This document shows, one piece after another, positions 1 to 8,082 of a DNA stretch of 64,000 nt. Source of the stretch: Arachnia rubra (GTDB lineage Bacteria > Actinomycetota > Actinomycetes > Propionibacteriales > Propionibacteriaceae); assembly GCF_019973735.1 (NCBI RefSeq), contig NZ_AP024463.1:930001-994000 (forward strand). The letters run 5' to 3'. Positions within the stretch are counted from its first letter, which is position 1. Every line of letters begins with the position of its first letter. Both the position numbers and the translations under genes were made by a program. The notes under the pieces were generated by a model. That model searched no databases, had not been told where the DNA came from, and worked only from the letters and a program-made list of their open reading frames with translations.

Positions 1-2
1 TA

Positions 3-431
3 CGCTCACGGGCCAGGCTCCGGACCTCCCCGAAACTGCACCTGGCCGATCCCGCGCTGGCCGCGGTTGCCCTCCAGGCGCCACTGTCCTCGTTGCAACA
101 GGGCCCGGCCACCGCAGGCGCCCTGTTCGAGAGTGCGGTTCACCACGACTTGACGGTGCTGGCGATTGCTTTCGGGGGAAGGGTCCAGCACTACCGGGAT
201 TCCAACGGCTATGAGATCGACGCCGTAGTGGTGCATCCCGACGGCCGCTGGGGTGCGGTCGAGGTCAAGCTGGTCGGGGCTCGGATCGCGAACGGGCACA
301 GGGCCCTAACCTCCGCGCTGGAGCAGATCGACGGGGAACCATCGTTCCGTCTGATCGTCACCGGAACGGGCCCGGTCCTGACCCTGGACGATGGCACGGT
401 CACGTGCGGGCTCCACCGGCTGTGCCCGTAG
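3..431 (+). CDS. DUF4143-type ATPase, C-terminal fragment (partial)
   Basis: This is the 3' end of a gene that begins before the window. The open frame runs from the first bases and reads KLHLADPALAAVAL near its start, then a segment with GNxFESAV-like spacing (residues near ALFESAVHHDL), and YEIDAVVVHPDGRWGAVEVKL, the E-D...E-x-K pattern of a PD-(D/E)XK-like fold. This matches the C-terminal domain found in DUF4143 proteins, which usually carry an N-terminal AAA ATPase. The ATPase part is outside the window, so the function cannot be stated. The family has no agreed role. The call is made by motif recognition only. Confidence 0.7.
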   Translation, partial: RSRARLRTSPKLHLADPALAAVALQAPLSSLQQGPATAGALFESAVHHDLTVLAIAFGGRVQHYRDSNGYEIDAVVVHPDGRWGAVEVKLVGARIANGHRALTSALEQIDGEPSFRLIVTGTGPVLTLDDGTVTCGLHRLCP

Positions 432-595
432 TTGGGTCCTGGTGCGGAAGTCATGCCCCGGCTGCGGCGCACCGGATCGGGTGGTCCGATGTCCCGTCCG
501 GGGCGTCCTCACCCAGGCGACGCTCTTCGCAGCAGGCCCTAAGGGACTCGCCGTCGCCATGAACCTCTATCCTTGGTTCCCGACCAGGAGGACCG

Positions 596-2383
596 ATGAT
601 CCAGCACCTCGCCGTGCAGATGCGCGCGGCCATCGCCGAGCACGCCGACCGTCCAGCCACCCGGATCCGGGTCGGCGACGACTGGTGCACCCACACCTTC
701 CGCGAGTTCGGTGAGCGCATCGACGAGGCGGCGCAGGGGCTGCTGAACCGGGGAATCCGGCCGGGCGACCGCATCGGTTTGTTCGCGAACAACTGCCCCG
801 AGTGGTCGGAGATAGACTTCGGCGCCGCCACCGTGAGGGCCATTCCGGTGCCCATCTACGCCACCTCCACCCCGGCACAGATCCGGCACATCGCTGCCGA
901 TTCCGGGCTGCGGATCCTGTTCGCAGGCGGCCGCAGCGAGTGCGAACGCGTCCTGGAGGTCGCCGATGACCTGCCCGAACTGGAGCACGTGGTGATTCTC
1001 GAACCCTGGGACGGCATGCCGGAACGGGTCATCACCTACGACGACTTCCGGGCCGAACCCGACGCCCGGGCCTTGGAGGCCCGTCTCGCGGAGGCGGGCC
1101 CCGATGATCTGGCGTCGATCATCTACACCTCCGGTACCACCGGCGACCCGAAGGGGGTGATGCTCAGGCACTCCGCGATGATCGCCCAGAAGGAAGCGAT
1201 CGAGGACATGTTCCATTTCGGGCCGGAGGAGCACTCGCTGTGTTTCCTACCCCTCTCGCACGCGCTGGAGCGGGCCTGGACCAGCATCGTGCTGCTCAAG
1301 GGCTGCATGAACACCTACGTTCCCGACGCCCGCACCGTCGCCGATGCCCTGGTGCAGGCGAAACCGACGCTGCTCGTGAGCGTCCCCAAGCTGTACGAGA
1401 AGGTGTTCGCGACCGCTCACGCGAAGGTCGCGGCCTCGGGGATCAAACGTGGCATCTTCACGTGGGCGCTGCGGGTGGGGGCCCGGAACCAGCGGGCCTA
1501 CCGCAAGGGAAGGCGACCGGCGTGGTTGTGGCGCGCCCAGCTCGGCATGGCCGACCGGCTCGTCCTGTCCTCGATCCGCGTCGCCTTGGGTGGCAACAAG
1601 GCGGTCCTGGCCTGTGGTGGGGCGCCGTTGCGCAAGGAGATCGAGGAGTTCTTCTCCGCGGTTGGGATGCCCATTTACACCGGCTACGGGCTGACCGAGG
1701 CCTCGCCGCTGGTGACCTTCAACTCGCCGGGTGGGTTCAAGATTGGCACGGCAGGGCGGGTCCTCAAGGACGGGCAGCTGCACATCGGCGAGCACGGTGA
1801 GGTGCTGTTCCGCGGCCCCAACGTGATGGCCGGGTACTGGAACAACGAGGAGGCCACAGCCGCCGCCATCGACTCCGACGGCTGGCTGCACACCGGGGAC
1901 GCCGGATACGTCGACGTCGACGGGTTCCTCGTCATCACCGACCGCATCAAGGACATCATCGTCACCCTCGGCGGCAAGAACGTCGCGCCGCAGCCCATCG
2001 AGGGCCTCATCCTCGCCGACCCGCTGTTCGAGCACGCCGTCCTGCTCGGCGACAACCGGCCTTGTGTGACGCTGCTGGTCAAACCGTCGCTGCCGCACGT
2101 GGAGGAGCTGGGCAGGGTGATGCAGTGGCCGGGGGAGGTTGCCGACTGGTTGAAGTCGAACGAGCTAGCTGAGGAGCTGCGCCGCCGGGTTGCCGCTCTG
2201 ACCGACAAGCTGCCCAGCCAGGAGAAGCCCCGGGCCACAGAGATGATGGACGGTGATCTCACCATGGACAACGGCTTGCTCACTCCCACGCTGAAGGTGC
2301 GCCGCCGTCAGGTGGAGGAGCGGTTCAAGGAACTCATCGACGGTATGTACGAGGCACTGGAACGGCGTCGGCGCTCCAACTGA
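596..2383 (+). CDS. Long-chain acyl-CoA synthetase (AMP-forming, FadD15-like)
   Basis: This 595-residue enzyme belongs to the adenylate-forming superfamily, which activates fatty acids to acyl-AMP and then acyl-CoA. The P-loop motif YTSGTTGDPKGVM is at residues 177-189, the adenine-binding YGLTEASP motif near 362 and the GWLHTGD motif near 428. The closing segment ends in ALERRRRSN. Length (about 600) and the FLPLSHALER motif fit long-chain FadD15-type enzymes rather than short-chain ones. The ATG at 596 follows an AGGA-containing site (CAGGAGGACCG just upstream). It is a single gene with no partner. A degraded copy of its last ~90 bp recurs at 5888-5940 on the far side of the AbiE island. 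Confidence 0.9.
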   Translation: MIQHLAVQMRAAIAEHADRPATRIRVGDDWCTHTFREFGERIDEAAQGLLNRGIRPGDRIGLFANNCPEWSEIDFGAATVRAIPVPIYATSTPAQIRHIAADSGLRILFAGGRSECERVLEVADDLPELEHVVILEPWDGMPERVITYDDFRAEPDARALEARLAEAGPDDLASIIYTSGTTGDPKGVMLRHSAMIAQKEAIEDMFHFGPEEHSLCFLPLSHALERAWTSIVLLKGCMNTYVPDARTVADALVQAKPTLLVSVPKLYEKVFATAHAKVAASGIKRGIFTWALRVGARNQRAYRKGRRPAWLWRAQLGMADRLVLSSIRVALGGNKAVLACGGAPLRKEIEEFFSAVGMPIYTGYGLTEASPLVTFNSPGGFKIGTAGRVLKDGQLHIGEHGEVLFRGPNVMAGYWNNEEATAAAIDSDGWLHTGDAGYVDVDGFLVITDRIKDIIVTLGGKNVAPQPIEGLILADPLFEHAVLLGDNRPCVTLLVKPSLPHVEELGRVMQWPGEVADWLKSNELAEELRRRVAALTDKLPSQEKPRATEMMDGDLTMDNGLLTPTLKVRRRQVEERFKELIDGMYEALERRRRSN

Positions 2384-2545
2384 GCCATCAATCGGACAGA
2401 TTCTCGCCGGATGAGCTGGAGATCACCCCTCATGAAACAGGTTGAGTCCGCCGAAGCGATCACGAATGCCGGGAACGTTCCGATCACCCCCATGAAGCTG
2501 GTTGAGCCGGACCGCGACGAAGGAAGCGGTCCGAGTCGAAACCAC

Positions 2546-2605
2546 CTGCCGCCATCGGTGGTCTGTGTGAGTGCGAGGACGACAAGGTCCACGAGGACCT
2601 TCACG
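2546..2605 (-). pseudogene. Fragment of a second AbiEii toxin gene
   Basis: These 60 bp match 3985-4044, inside the intact AbiEii toxin gene, at 56 of 60 positions. On the minus strand both encode the VDLVVLxLTQTxDGG segment. Nothing else of the toxin gene survives here, so this is a relic. The rest of the 2384-2676 gap has no convincing gene. It does hold two imperfect copies of a CACCCCTCATGAAACAGGTT-like word near 2425 and 2484. Confidence 0.8.
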
Positions 2606-2676
2606 GGTTTCATGAACAGCTGTCCTCGGGTTCGCCTCGAATGAGTTCGCGGCGCCCCATGACTCGTGAACAAGAC

Positions 2677-3585
2677 TCACAGATCCATGAACATCGACCC
2701 GGCGATGTCCCAGGAAATCTCCGCTCGGGACTCGTAGCCATGTTCTTGAAACCACATCGCGTCATCCACACTGCGCACGAGACACCACCAGCACACGGTT
2801 ATTGGCTCCAGCTCAGCCATTCTGGCGAACCGTTCCACCCGTTGCCGCACCGTGTCGTTCGTTTCGTCACCACCCCGGACTTCACTCCAGCGGTTGCGCA
2901 ACAACGGAACCACCTCGTACGCGGGATCACCTTTCAACGGTTTCGGATCAATGGCGGCCCACGCGTCTTTGCCACGACCAAGGATGTTGGCGTAATGAAA
3001 ATCACCGTGCAGCAGCGATGACTCCGAAGGCAGGACGGCCAGCTCTGCGCACACATCGACGGCAGAGGAGACGAGTTCCTCGGGGCACGGTTCGCCGAGC
3101 CGCCGCCACTCCTCAAGGAACTCCGTGGCCCACCGGGCAGCGATGTCACCGACACGGCGAAGCCCAGCGGGCGCAGGAATGCGCAGTTCGCGAAGGAGGT
3201 AGGCGGCAGTGTCAAGCGCTTCTTGAATCGGGACATCCAGAAGGACCCGCCGCTCATCCAGTCGCTCCAGCAGCATGGTGCCGACCATCTCGTCGGTGCG
3301 CAGCACCGAGACTGCCCCATGACCGCCCCACGTACGTAATGCAACGGACTCGAGCCGGGTCTCGTCGTCGAGCCAACTCACTTTCAGAGCACCGCGTTTC
3401 CCGTCCTCGCAATGAACAGGCAGAACCACGGCGCACATCCCGTACATCGGTGGTCCCTCCTGGCGAAGGTGCCACCTGTCGAGCAAGTCTCCCACCGTAT
3501 ATGGCAACGCCTCCAACCAGTCTCGGGCGGCATCTCCCTCTCTGCCGAGGATCATGGCAGAAAAGTCAGTTGAGATTTGAATCAA
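2677..3585 (-). CDS. Aminoglycoside/hydroxyurea phosphotransferase family kinase (APH(6)-like)
   Basis: This 302-residue protein kinase-like phosphotransferase resembles the APH(6)/hydroxyurea kinase family, whose characterised members phosphorylate streptomycin or related small molecules. The catalytic loop HGDFHYAN is at residues 193-200 and the metal-binding IDPKPLKGD at 212-220; ALKVSW near 66-71 would hold the ATP-binding lysine. The substrate cannot be read from sequence, so resistance is not claimed. An alternative start is the Met at residue 11. It sits alone on the minus strand between a relic of AbiEi (3672-3740) and a relic of AbiEii (2546-2605), as if it had been inserted into an older AbiE pair. 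Confidence 0.85.
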   Translation of the reverse strand: MIQISTDFSAMILGREGDAARDWLEALPYTVGDLLDRWHLRQEGPPMYGMCAVVLPVHCEDGKRGALKVSWLDDETRLESVALRTWGGHGAVSVLRTDEMVGTMLLERLDERRVLLDVPIQEALDTAAYLLRELRIPAPAGLRRVGDIAARWATEFLEEWRRLGEPCPEELVSSAVDVCAELAVLPSESSLLHGDFHYANILGRGKDAWAAIDPKPLKGDPAYEVVPLLRNRWSEVRGGDETNDTVRQRVERFARMAELEPITVCWWCLVRSVDDAMWFQEHGYESRAEISWDIAGSMFMDL

Positions 3586-3671
3586 TTTGATTCTCGCATT
3601 CGGGTGCGGTTGAAGGCAGTGCCATCACTCACTTGCATTGAGTCAAGGTATCCCCAAATCCCCCCGTACTC

Positions 3672-3740
3672 ACTACCTCAAGCAGCGGGAGGGGCTCGGC
3701 TGCGAGCCACGCCGTGCAGATCCTCGTGTTCTGCTTCCAG
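3672..3740 (-). pseudogene. Fragment of a second AbiEi antitoxin gene
   Basis: About 40 bp here (3694-3734) align with 5470-5512 in the intact AbiEi gene; the first 19 bases have only two mismatches. On the minus strand it encodes AWLAAEPLPLLEVV against AWLAAEPRRLALERL in the intact protein. Neighbouring sequence shows weaker similarity. It lies directly downstream of the AbiEii stop codon. It is too short and too broken to be a gene. Confidence 0.65.
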
Positions 3741-3746
3741 GCCGGC

Positions 3747-4652
3747 TCAAACCCATGCGCGAATCCCGGGATCCCACCGTAGGCCCTTGGTCTTCCTGGC
3801 CAGCACCGGTTCCAACAGCGCATTGATGAGGCTCGCGGCCAAGGAGACGGTGAGGTAGTCCTTGCAGTCCGGGATGGGGGAGGCAAGCCTTCTGTAGAAG
3901 GCATCCCAGTCCGGAGGTACCGTGAAGGTCTCCGGGAGCGGCAACCCTCGGGAAGCTGCTTCTCGGGTGATGGCCACATCGAGGCTGCCGCCATCGATGG
4001 TCTGTGTGAGTGTGAGGACAACAAGGTCCACGAGGTCCTTCACGCGTGTCGAAGGATGACCGTTGTAAAGGGAAAGTGTCGCACACACCTTGTCCGCCAT
4101 CTGGTCGACCAAAGGGTACAGGCGATACTCGCACTGCGAGAGTTTGGGGAGTGCCAGGACATTCGACGGGATGATGGTCTCCGGGGTGTCTGTCACAACG
4201 GCTTTGACAACGAGATCGACATTCAACCGGCCCTTTTTGTTGACGCCGAGGTAGACGTCGAAGCTCACGCGGATGCCTTCGGTGTAGGCTTGCTGCTTAC
4301 CGCCGAGTGAATCTGTGTGGCTGACATACTCGAAGCGGAAGAAATCTCCCAGGTCAAGGGCCGCAAGGCGCCGAAGCTCGGTCAGGGCGGCGGCCAGCGA
4401 GTGGCGCCGATTGAACAAGTCGACATCACTGGTTGCTCGCGCCGATGCGACCCTGGCCAGCAGGGCCGTTCCGCCTTTGAGAAGCCATGCGTCGGTTGGC
4501 GTCTCTGAGAAGATCCGGCACAGAAAACGGTGAAAGTACTCCAGTCGGATGCGCTCCTGGACGCTGAGGGACTTGTCGTTCCGGGCTGCTTTCTGAGCGG
4601 CCGATCGTATTGCCGACTCAACCGCCGCCGGCGTCCGGTAGGGGTCTGTCAT
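3747..4652 (-). CDS. AbiEii/AbiGii-type nucleotidyltransferase toxin (type IV TA)
   Basis: This 301-residue nucleotidyltransferase is the toxin half of an AbiE abortive-infection or type IV toxin-antitoxin pair. The nucleotidyltransferase signature is visible as LLKGGTALLAR (residues 57-67) followed by TSDVDLF (74-80), the G-G-T and D-x-D pattern that binds nucleotide and metal. Family members transfer nucleotides, in studied cases to tRNA, and block growth when not countered by AbiEi. The start codon overlaps the antitoxin stop by four bases (ATGA at 4652-4649), so the two are translationally coupled. A 60-bp piece of a second copy lies at 2546-2605. No lesion is seen. Confidence 0.88.
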   Translation of the reverse strand: MTDPYRTPAAVESAIRSAAQKAARNDKSLSVQERIRLEYFHRFLCRIFSETPTDAWLLKGGTALLARVASARATSDVDLFNRRHSLAAALTELRRLAALDLGDFFRFEYVSHTDSLGGKQQAYTEGIRVSFDVYLGVNKKGRLNVDLVVKAVVTDTPETIIPSNVLALPKLSQCEYRLYPLVDQMADKVCATLSLYNGHPSTRVKDLVDLVVLTLTQTIDGGSLDVAITREAASRGLPLPETFTVPPDWDAFYRRLASPIPDCKDYLTVSLAASLINALLEPVLARKTKGLRWDPGIRAWV

Positions 4653-5692
4653 CTAGGATCCTCGCGGTCGTGTGGCATGTCGGACTCCAGTAGCGGGGGA
4701 GTGGGATGTGATGCGCTTGCCATCAGGTGAACCAGCTGATTGTGAATCGTGTTCGCGAGCAGCTCAGCGGTTTCAGGGGTGGGGACTCTGGTTTTCCAGG
4801 TCTTAAGTGAGTTCTCGAGCACTTGGCTCACTGCCGTGAGAAATTCTTGGTTTGCTGGGGTGAAGACTTTTTGGAACTTCGATGTATCAAGGAGATTGTC
4901 GACTGCGATCGAAAACTTCTTGACAGCAGCTTGCATCTGGGGAAGGTGGGTGATTTGTATCTGGGTAAGATGAGTAACGCACTGGCTGAGGATCTTTGCC
5001 ATGAGAGGTCCGTTTTCTGCGATGCGTCTGGCCCAGCTGTCCTCGTCGATTCCCGCCGACCGGGAGAGCTTTTCCAGCAGCGCCGCGCCGTCACCCGCCG
5101 CACAGCCGTTGCGGCGCGCCAGGGGAGCCAGGAGCTCGGTGAGGCGTTCGGTGTCCAGGGCGGACTGCCGGGTGGCGTCCCGGAGCGCGTCTGCGACGGT
5201 GCTGAGGTCCTGCCGATCCTCGACTAGGTCGGCGATGGTGCGTTCCCGTGTGGTCGCGGGCAGGCCGTCCCGGACGGTGACGTCCTCACGGGGAAGGTCT
5301 CGGGTGCGGTACCGGACATCGAGTCGCTGGCTCTGTCGACGTGTCGGCGAGGTGAACTCGCTCCGAGCGGCCCGGAGGTCTCCAATGCCGTGGAGCCGGG
5401 CAGCGGATTCCCCGGAGACGACGATCCCCGGGCGGTCGTCTCGTAGGCGTTCGAGAGCGAGCCTGCGGGGTTCGGCCGCGAGCCACGCTGCCCGGAGTTC
5501 CTCGTGCTCCGCACTCGGGGCACCGGCGCTGCGGTAGACGCCGTGGATGAGCCGGATCAGGTAGCCGTCATCGTTGAGCCGCTTGAGGGTCATGTGGTCG
5601 ATGCCTTGCACGCGGGCCTGGGCGGTTGTGACCATGCCCCACTGGGATTCGGTCACCTCCGCCAGCTGCTGCAGCGCCACACGTGACTTCAT
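4649..5692 (-). CDS. AbiEi-type antitoxin with long C-terminal extension
   Basis: This 347-residue protein is the antitoxin and repressor partner of the AbiEii toxin encoded directly after it. The N-terminal part has the winged-helix AbiEi fold (QWGMVTTAQARVQGI, then LIRLIHGVYRSAGAP) and a middle part with VVSGESAARLHGIGDL and LVEDRQDLSTVADAL. From about residue 235 a C-terminal region of roughly 110 residues follows that I do not recognise. It is helical-looking, and its DNA (about 4660-5000) is visibly poorer in GC than the first half. AbiEi proteins are usually shorter, so this may be a domain gained by fusion. An inverted repeat just upstream of the start (5701-5721) could be its autoregulatory operator. 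Confidence 0.85.
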   Translation of the reverse strand: MKSRVALQQLAEVTESQWGMVTTAQARVQGIDHMTLKRLNDDGYLIRLIHGVYRSAGAPSAEHEELRAAWLAAEPRRLALERLRDDRPGIVVSGESAARLHGIGDLRAARSEFTSPTRRQSQRLDVRYRTRDLPREDVTVRDGLPATTRERTIADLVEDRQDLSTVADALRDATRQSALDTERLTELLAPLARRNGCAAGDGAALLEKLSRSAGIDEDSWARRIAENGPLMAKILSQCVTHLTQIQITHLPQMQAAVKKFSIAVDNLLDTSKFQKVFTPANQEFLTAVSQVLENSLKTWKTRVPTPETAELLANTIHNQLVHLMASASHPTPPLLESDMPHDREDPR

Positions 5693-5700
5693 TCTTGAAT

Positions 5701-5721
5701 ACTAACTTTTCAGTTGTTAGT
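5701..5721. promoter_or_regulatory. Inverted repeat upstream of abiEi, candidate operator
   Basis: ACTAAC at 5701-5706 and GTTAGT at 5716-5721 form an inverted repeat (8-bp arms with one mismatch if extended inward). It starts 8 bp upstream of the AbiEi start codon. AbiEi proteins are known to repress their own operon by binding inverted repeats in the promoter. Assigning that role here is inference. Confidence 0.45.
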
Positions 5722-5887
5722 TTCCAAGCGAAATCTGCATCAGGGGATGGCCGGGAGCGATCCGCGAAGGAACTGGACCGGTCGAAGCCCTTCTGATCAT
5801 CAGCCGCGGCTCCTCACCCACAGCGGCTCGCTGCCCGATGCGTTTCCCGCTTCTCCTCGGCGGACCACGGTCCCCTCGGCCCATCCT

Positions 5888-5940
5888 CAAGGTGCGTCGC
5901 CGACGGCATGTACGAGGCGCCGGAGCGGCGTCAGCGCCCC
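5888..5940 (+). pseudogene. Degraded copy of the acyl-CoA synthetase 3' end
   Basis: 5902-5940 matches 2339-2377 (the last codons of the acyl-CoA synthetase) at 33 of 39 positions, and all differences are transitions. 5889-5902 matches 2294-2307 at 13 of 14. The bases between these two blocks in the parent are deleted here. The rest of the 5693-6025 gap holds no gene that I can support apart from the AbiE operator and the upstream region of bluB. Confidence 0.75.
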
Positions 5941-6025
5941 GGCCGAGGTGCCAGGACGACCACGCAGGAGATGGTTTGATCGCCCTCCCCGAGGCCGTGG
6001 GAAAGGCGTCGCTAAGGTCTTCCGC

Positions 6026-6658
6026 ATGGATCAGGCCTGCAAGGAAGCTCTCAAGACGATCATCAAACGCCGCCGCGACGTGCGCGCCGAGTTCACCGGC
6101 GACCCCCTGGGCGAGGAGGAACTCGCCGACCTCCTGAACGCGGCCCACGCCGCCCCGAGCGTGGGCAACAGCCAGCCCTGGGACTTCGTCGTCGTCCGCG
6201 ACCCCGCCACCCTGGGCGCCTTCGCCGACCACGTCGCGCAGTGCCGGCAAGACTACGCAGACTCCCTCGACGATGAGCAGCGGGAGAAGTTCAACCCCAT
6301 CAAGATCGAGGGAATCCGCGAATCCGGTCTGGGGATCGTCGCCACCTACGATGCGACGCGCTTCGGCCCGAACGTGCTCGGCCGCCACACCATCAGCGCC
6401 ACGGGCGTCTTCTCGGTGGTCTGCGCCATCCAGAACCTGTGGCTGATGGCCACCGCCCTCGACCTGGGGGTTGGGTGGGTGTCGTTCTACCAGGAGCCGT
6501 TCCTGAGCGACCTCCTGGGGCTGCCCGAACACGTGCGCCCAGTCGGCTGGCTGTGCGTCGGGCGGGTGACGAAGCTCCAGGAGGTCCCGGACCTGATCCG
6601 CTTCGGCTGGAATCACCGGATAGCCCTCGATGAGGTCGTGCATCAGGAACGCTGGTGA
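6026..6658 (+). CDS. bluB: 5,6-dimethylbenzimidazole synthase (BluB-like nitroreductase fold)
   Basis: This 210-residue flavoenzyme resembles BluB, which uses FMNH2 and oxygen to break down its own flavin to 5,6-dimethylbenzimidazole, the lower ligand of vitamin B12. Family landmarks are KRRRDVR (14-20), APSVGNSQPWDF (43-54), a later LGRHT, and AIQNLWLMA followed by LGVGWVSFY, ending near W-x-x-R and a final Trp. I chose the ATG at 6026 because homology begins there. An upstream in-frame extension to 5714 would read through the relic and AbiE intergenic DNA. No other cobalamin genes are nearby. A plain nitroreductase is the alternative. Confidence 0.82.
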   Translation: MDQACKEALKTIIKRRRDVRAEFTGDPLGEEELADLLNAAHAAPSVGNSQPWDFVVVRDPATLGAFADHVAQCRQDYADSLDDEQREKFNPIKIEGIRESGLGIVATYDATRFGPNVLGRHTISATGVFSVVCAIQNLWLMATALDLGVGWVSFYQEPFLSDLLGLPEHVRPVGWLCVGRVTKLQEVPDLIRFGWNHRIALDEVVHQERW

Positions 6659-6663
6659 GCCTC

Positions 6664-8073
6664 TCAGACCGGTTGGCGGAGGTTCTCCATCAGGGGACGA
6701 CGGTCGAGCTGGGCCGGTAGCCAGGTGGTGGCGATGGCCAGCACCAGCGACGCGCCCACCACCGGCAGCAGGCCCGCCAAGGGGATCGAGGCCAGGAAGG
6801 TCGAGGGCTGGCCCGAGATCGCTGTCATGGCCACGGCGGTGATCAGCGTCATGATCAGGCCGAAGAGAATGCCGGTGACAGCGTAGATCGCGCCCTCCAG
6901 CACCGTGGAGCTAAGGATGGTACCCGACCTGGCGCCGATCACGCCGAGCAGCGCCCCCTCCTGGCGGCGGGCACGCCCCACCATGGCGATGTTCGCCACC
7001 CCGCCGACCCCGGAGATGATGAAGATCGGCACCGCGAGCGGCAGGAAGCCGTTCACACTGCCCGTCGCGCCATTGGCCTGGCCGGCACCGACGATGGAGT
7101 AGACGGTGCCCGTCATGGCGACGGCGATGGCGAACGGGGTGATCGTGGTCATGCTCATCGTTGACCGGTGCCAGGCATTGGCGCGGGCCGCGAACCATGC
7201 GGGGCTGCGGCCGGGGATCAGCCTCGTCCAGGCCATCAGCAGCGGACGGAGGGTCAGGTTCGGCAGGCACAGGGCCGCCATGGCGGCGATCATGCCGACT
7301 GCTCCCCCCATGGTGATCCGGAAGCCGGGTGACTGGAGCTCTTCCATAGTCATCGTCGGAGTACCAGGTGCGGTGTTCTCCAGGAGAACACTGGGGTTGA
7401 CGTGGGCGATGATGAGCATGATGGGAATCACCACCACTCCTATCAGCAGCACCCCGGCGACGATCCACTGCCAGAGCCTGGTGCGGCTCGTGGGGGTACC
7501 CGCCTCCCGCAGCGCCTGCATCTCGGGGGTGGATGCGGCCCGGCGTGCCGCTCCCAGCCCGCCGAGCAGGCAGAAGAGCGTGGTGATCAGCACCGTGAGG
7601 GGGACGCCAAAGGCCGGCATGCTCAGCGGCAGCTCCTCAGGAAACATCCTCATCTCCCGCCAGGTCGTCAGGTACAGGCGGGTGGCGGGCAGGGCGAGCA
7701 ACCCTCCGATCAGGCCTCCGGTCACGCCGACCACGCTCACCTGCCGCAGGATGATAGAGCGGATCCGTGGTCCTGGGATGCCGATCACTTTCCACAGCGC
7801 GTGCGAGCGCTGCTGTGCGGCGACGGTGAGGGCCAGTGTCGTGGAGATCACGACGGTTGTGGCCAGCCCCACATAGGTGACCAGATTGCTGCCGATCAGG
7901 TGCGCGGCCAAAATCAGGAATGCGTTTTCGGGCTGGGCACCCGCCCACTGGGAGGCGCTCCACCAGGTGGTGATGATGAGGCTGATGACGGTGCCGCCGA
8001 CGGTGGCCACCAGCAGCGACCACAGCCATTGGCGGGCGTGGTGGCGTAGTTCTTTCCAGACCAGTGTTGACAT
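6664..8073 (-). CDS. ABC transporter permease, FtsX/MacB type
   Basis: This 469-residue membrane protein carries two FtsX-like segments. There is a long hydrophobic N-terminal helix (LLVATVGGTVISLIITTWW), then three to four helices around residues 45-190 with the AAQQRSHALWKVIGI motif typical of FtsX loops. The C-terminal block (RRQEGALLGVIGARSGTI, then closing helices) repeats the pattern. The preceding gene is its ATPase, with a 9-bp gap. Such pairs export peptides, lipids or antimicrobials, or transduce envelope signals. The cargo is unknown and no two-component system is adjacent. Confidence 0.85.
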   Translation of the reverse strand: MSTLVWKELRHHARQWLWSLLVATVGGTVISLIITTWWSASQWAGAQPENAFLILAAHLIGSNLVTYVGLATTVVISTTLALTVAAQQRSHALWKVIGIPGPRIRSIILRQVSVVGVTGGLIGGLLALPATRLYLTTWREMRMFPEELPLSMPAFGVPLTVLITTLFCLLGGLGAARRAASTPEMQALREAGTPTSRTRLWQWIVAGVLLIGVVVIPIMLIIAHVNPSVLLENTAPGTPTMTMEELQSPGFRITMGGAVGMIAAMAALCLPNLTLRPLLMAWTRLIPGRSPAWFAARANAWHRSTMSMTTITPFAIAVAMTGTVYSIVGAGQANGATGSVNGFLPLAVPIFIISGVGGVANIAMVGRARRQEGALLGVIGARSGTILSSTVLEGAIYAVTGILFGLIMTLITAVAMTAISGQPSTFLASIPLAGLLPVVGASLVLAIATTWLPAQLDRRPLMENLRQPV

Positions 8074-8082
8074 GTTTCCTCC

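Noticed and set aside
1247..2098. 283-codon minus-strand frame inside the acyl-CoA synthetase
   Set aside because: It is antisense to a clearly conserved gene, with no domain; the same applies to long antisense frames in rpoC, fusA, tuf and the PTS operon.
2308..2755. Minus-strand frames downstream of the acyl-CoA synthetase
   Set aside because: They overlap each other and contain only the short AbiEii relic; no complete gene is present.
5714..6025. Long N-terminal extension of BluB
   Set aside because: It would translate the relic of the acyl-CoA synthetase and the AbiE intergenic region; homology begins at 6026.
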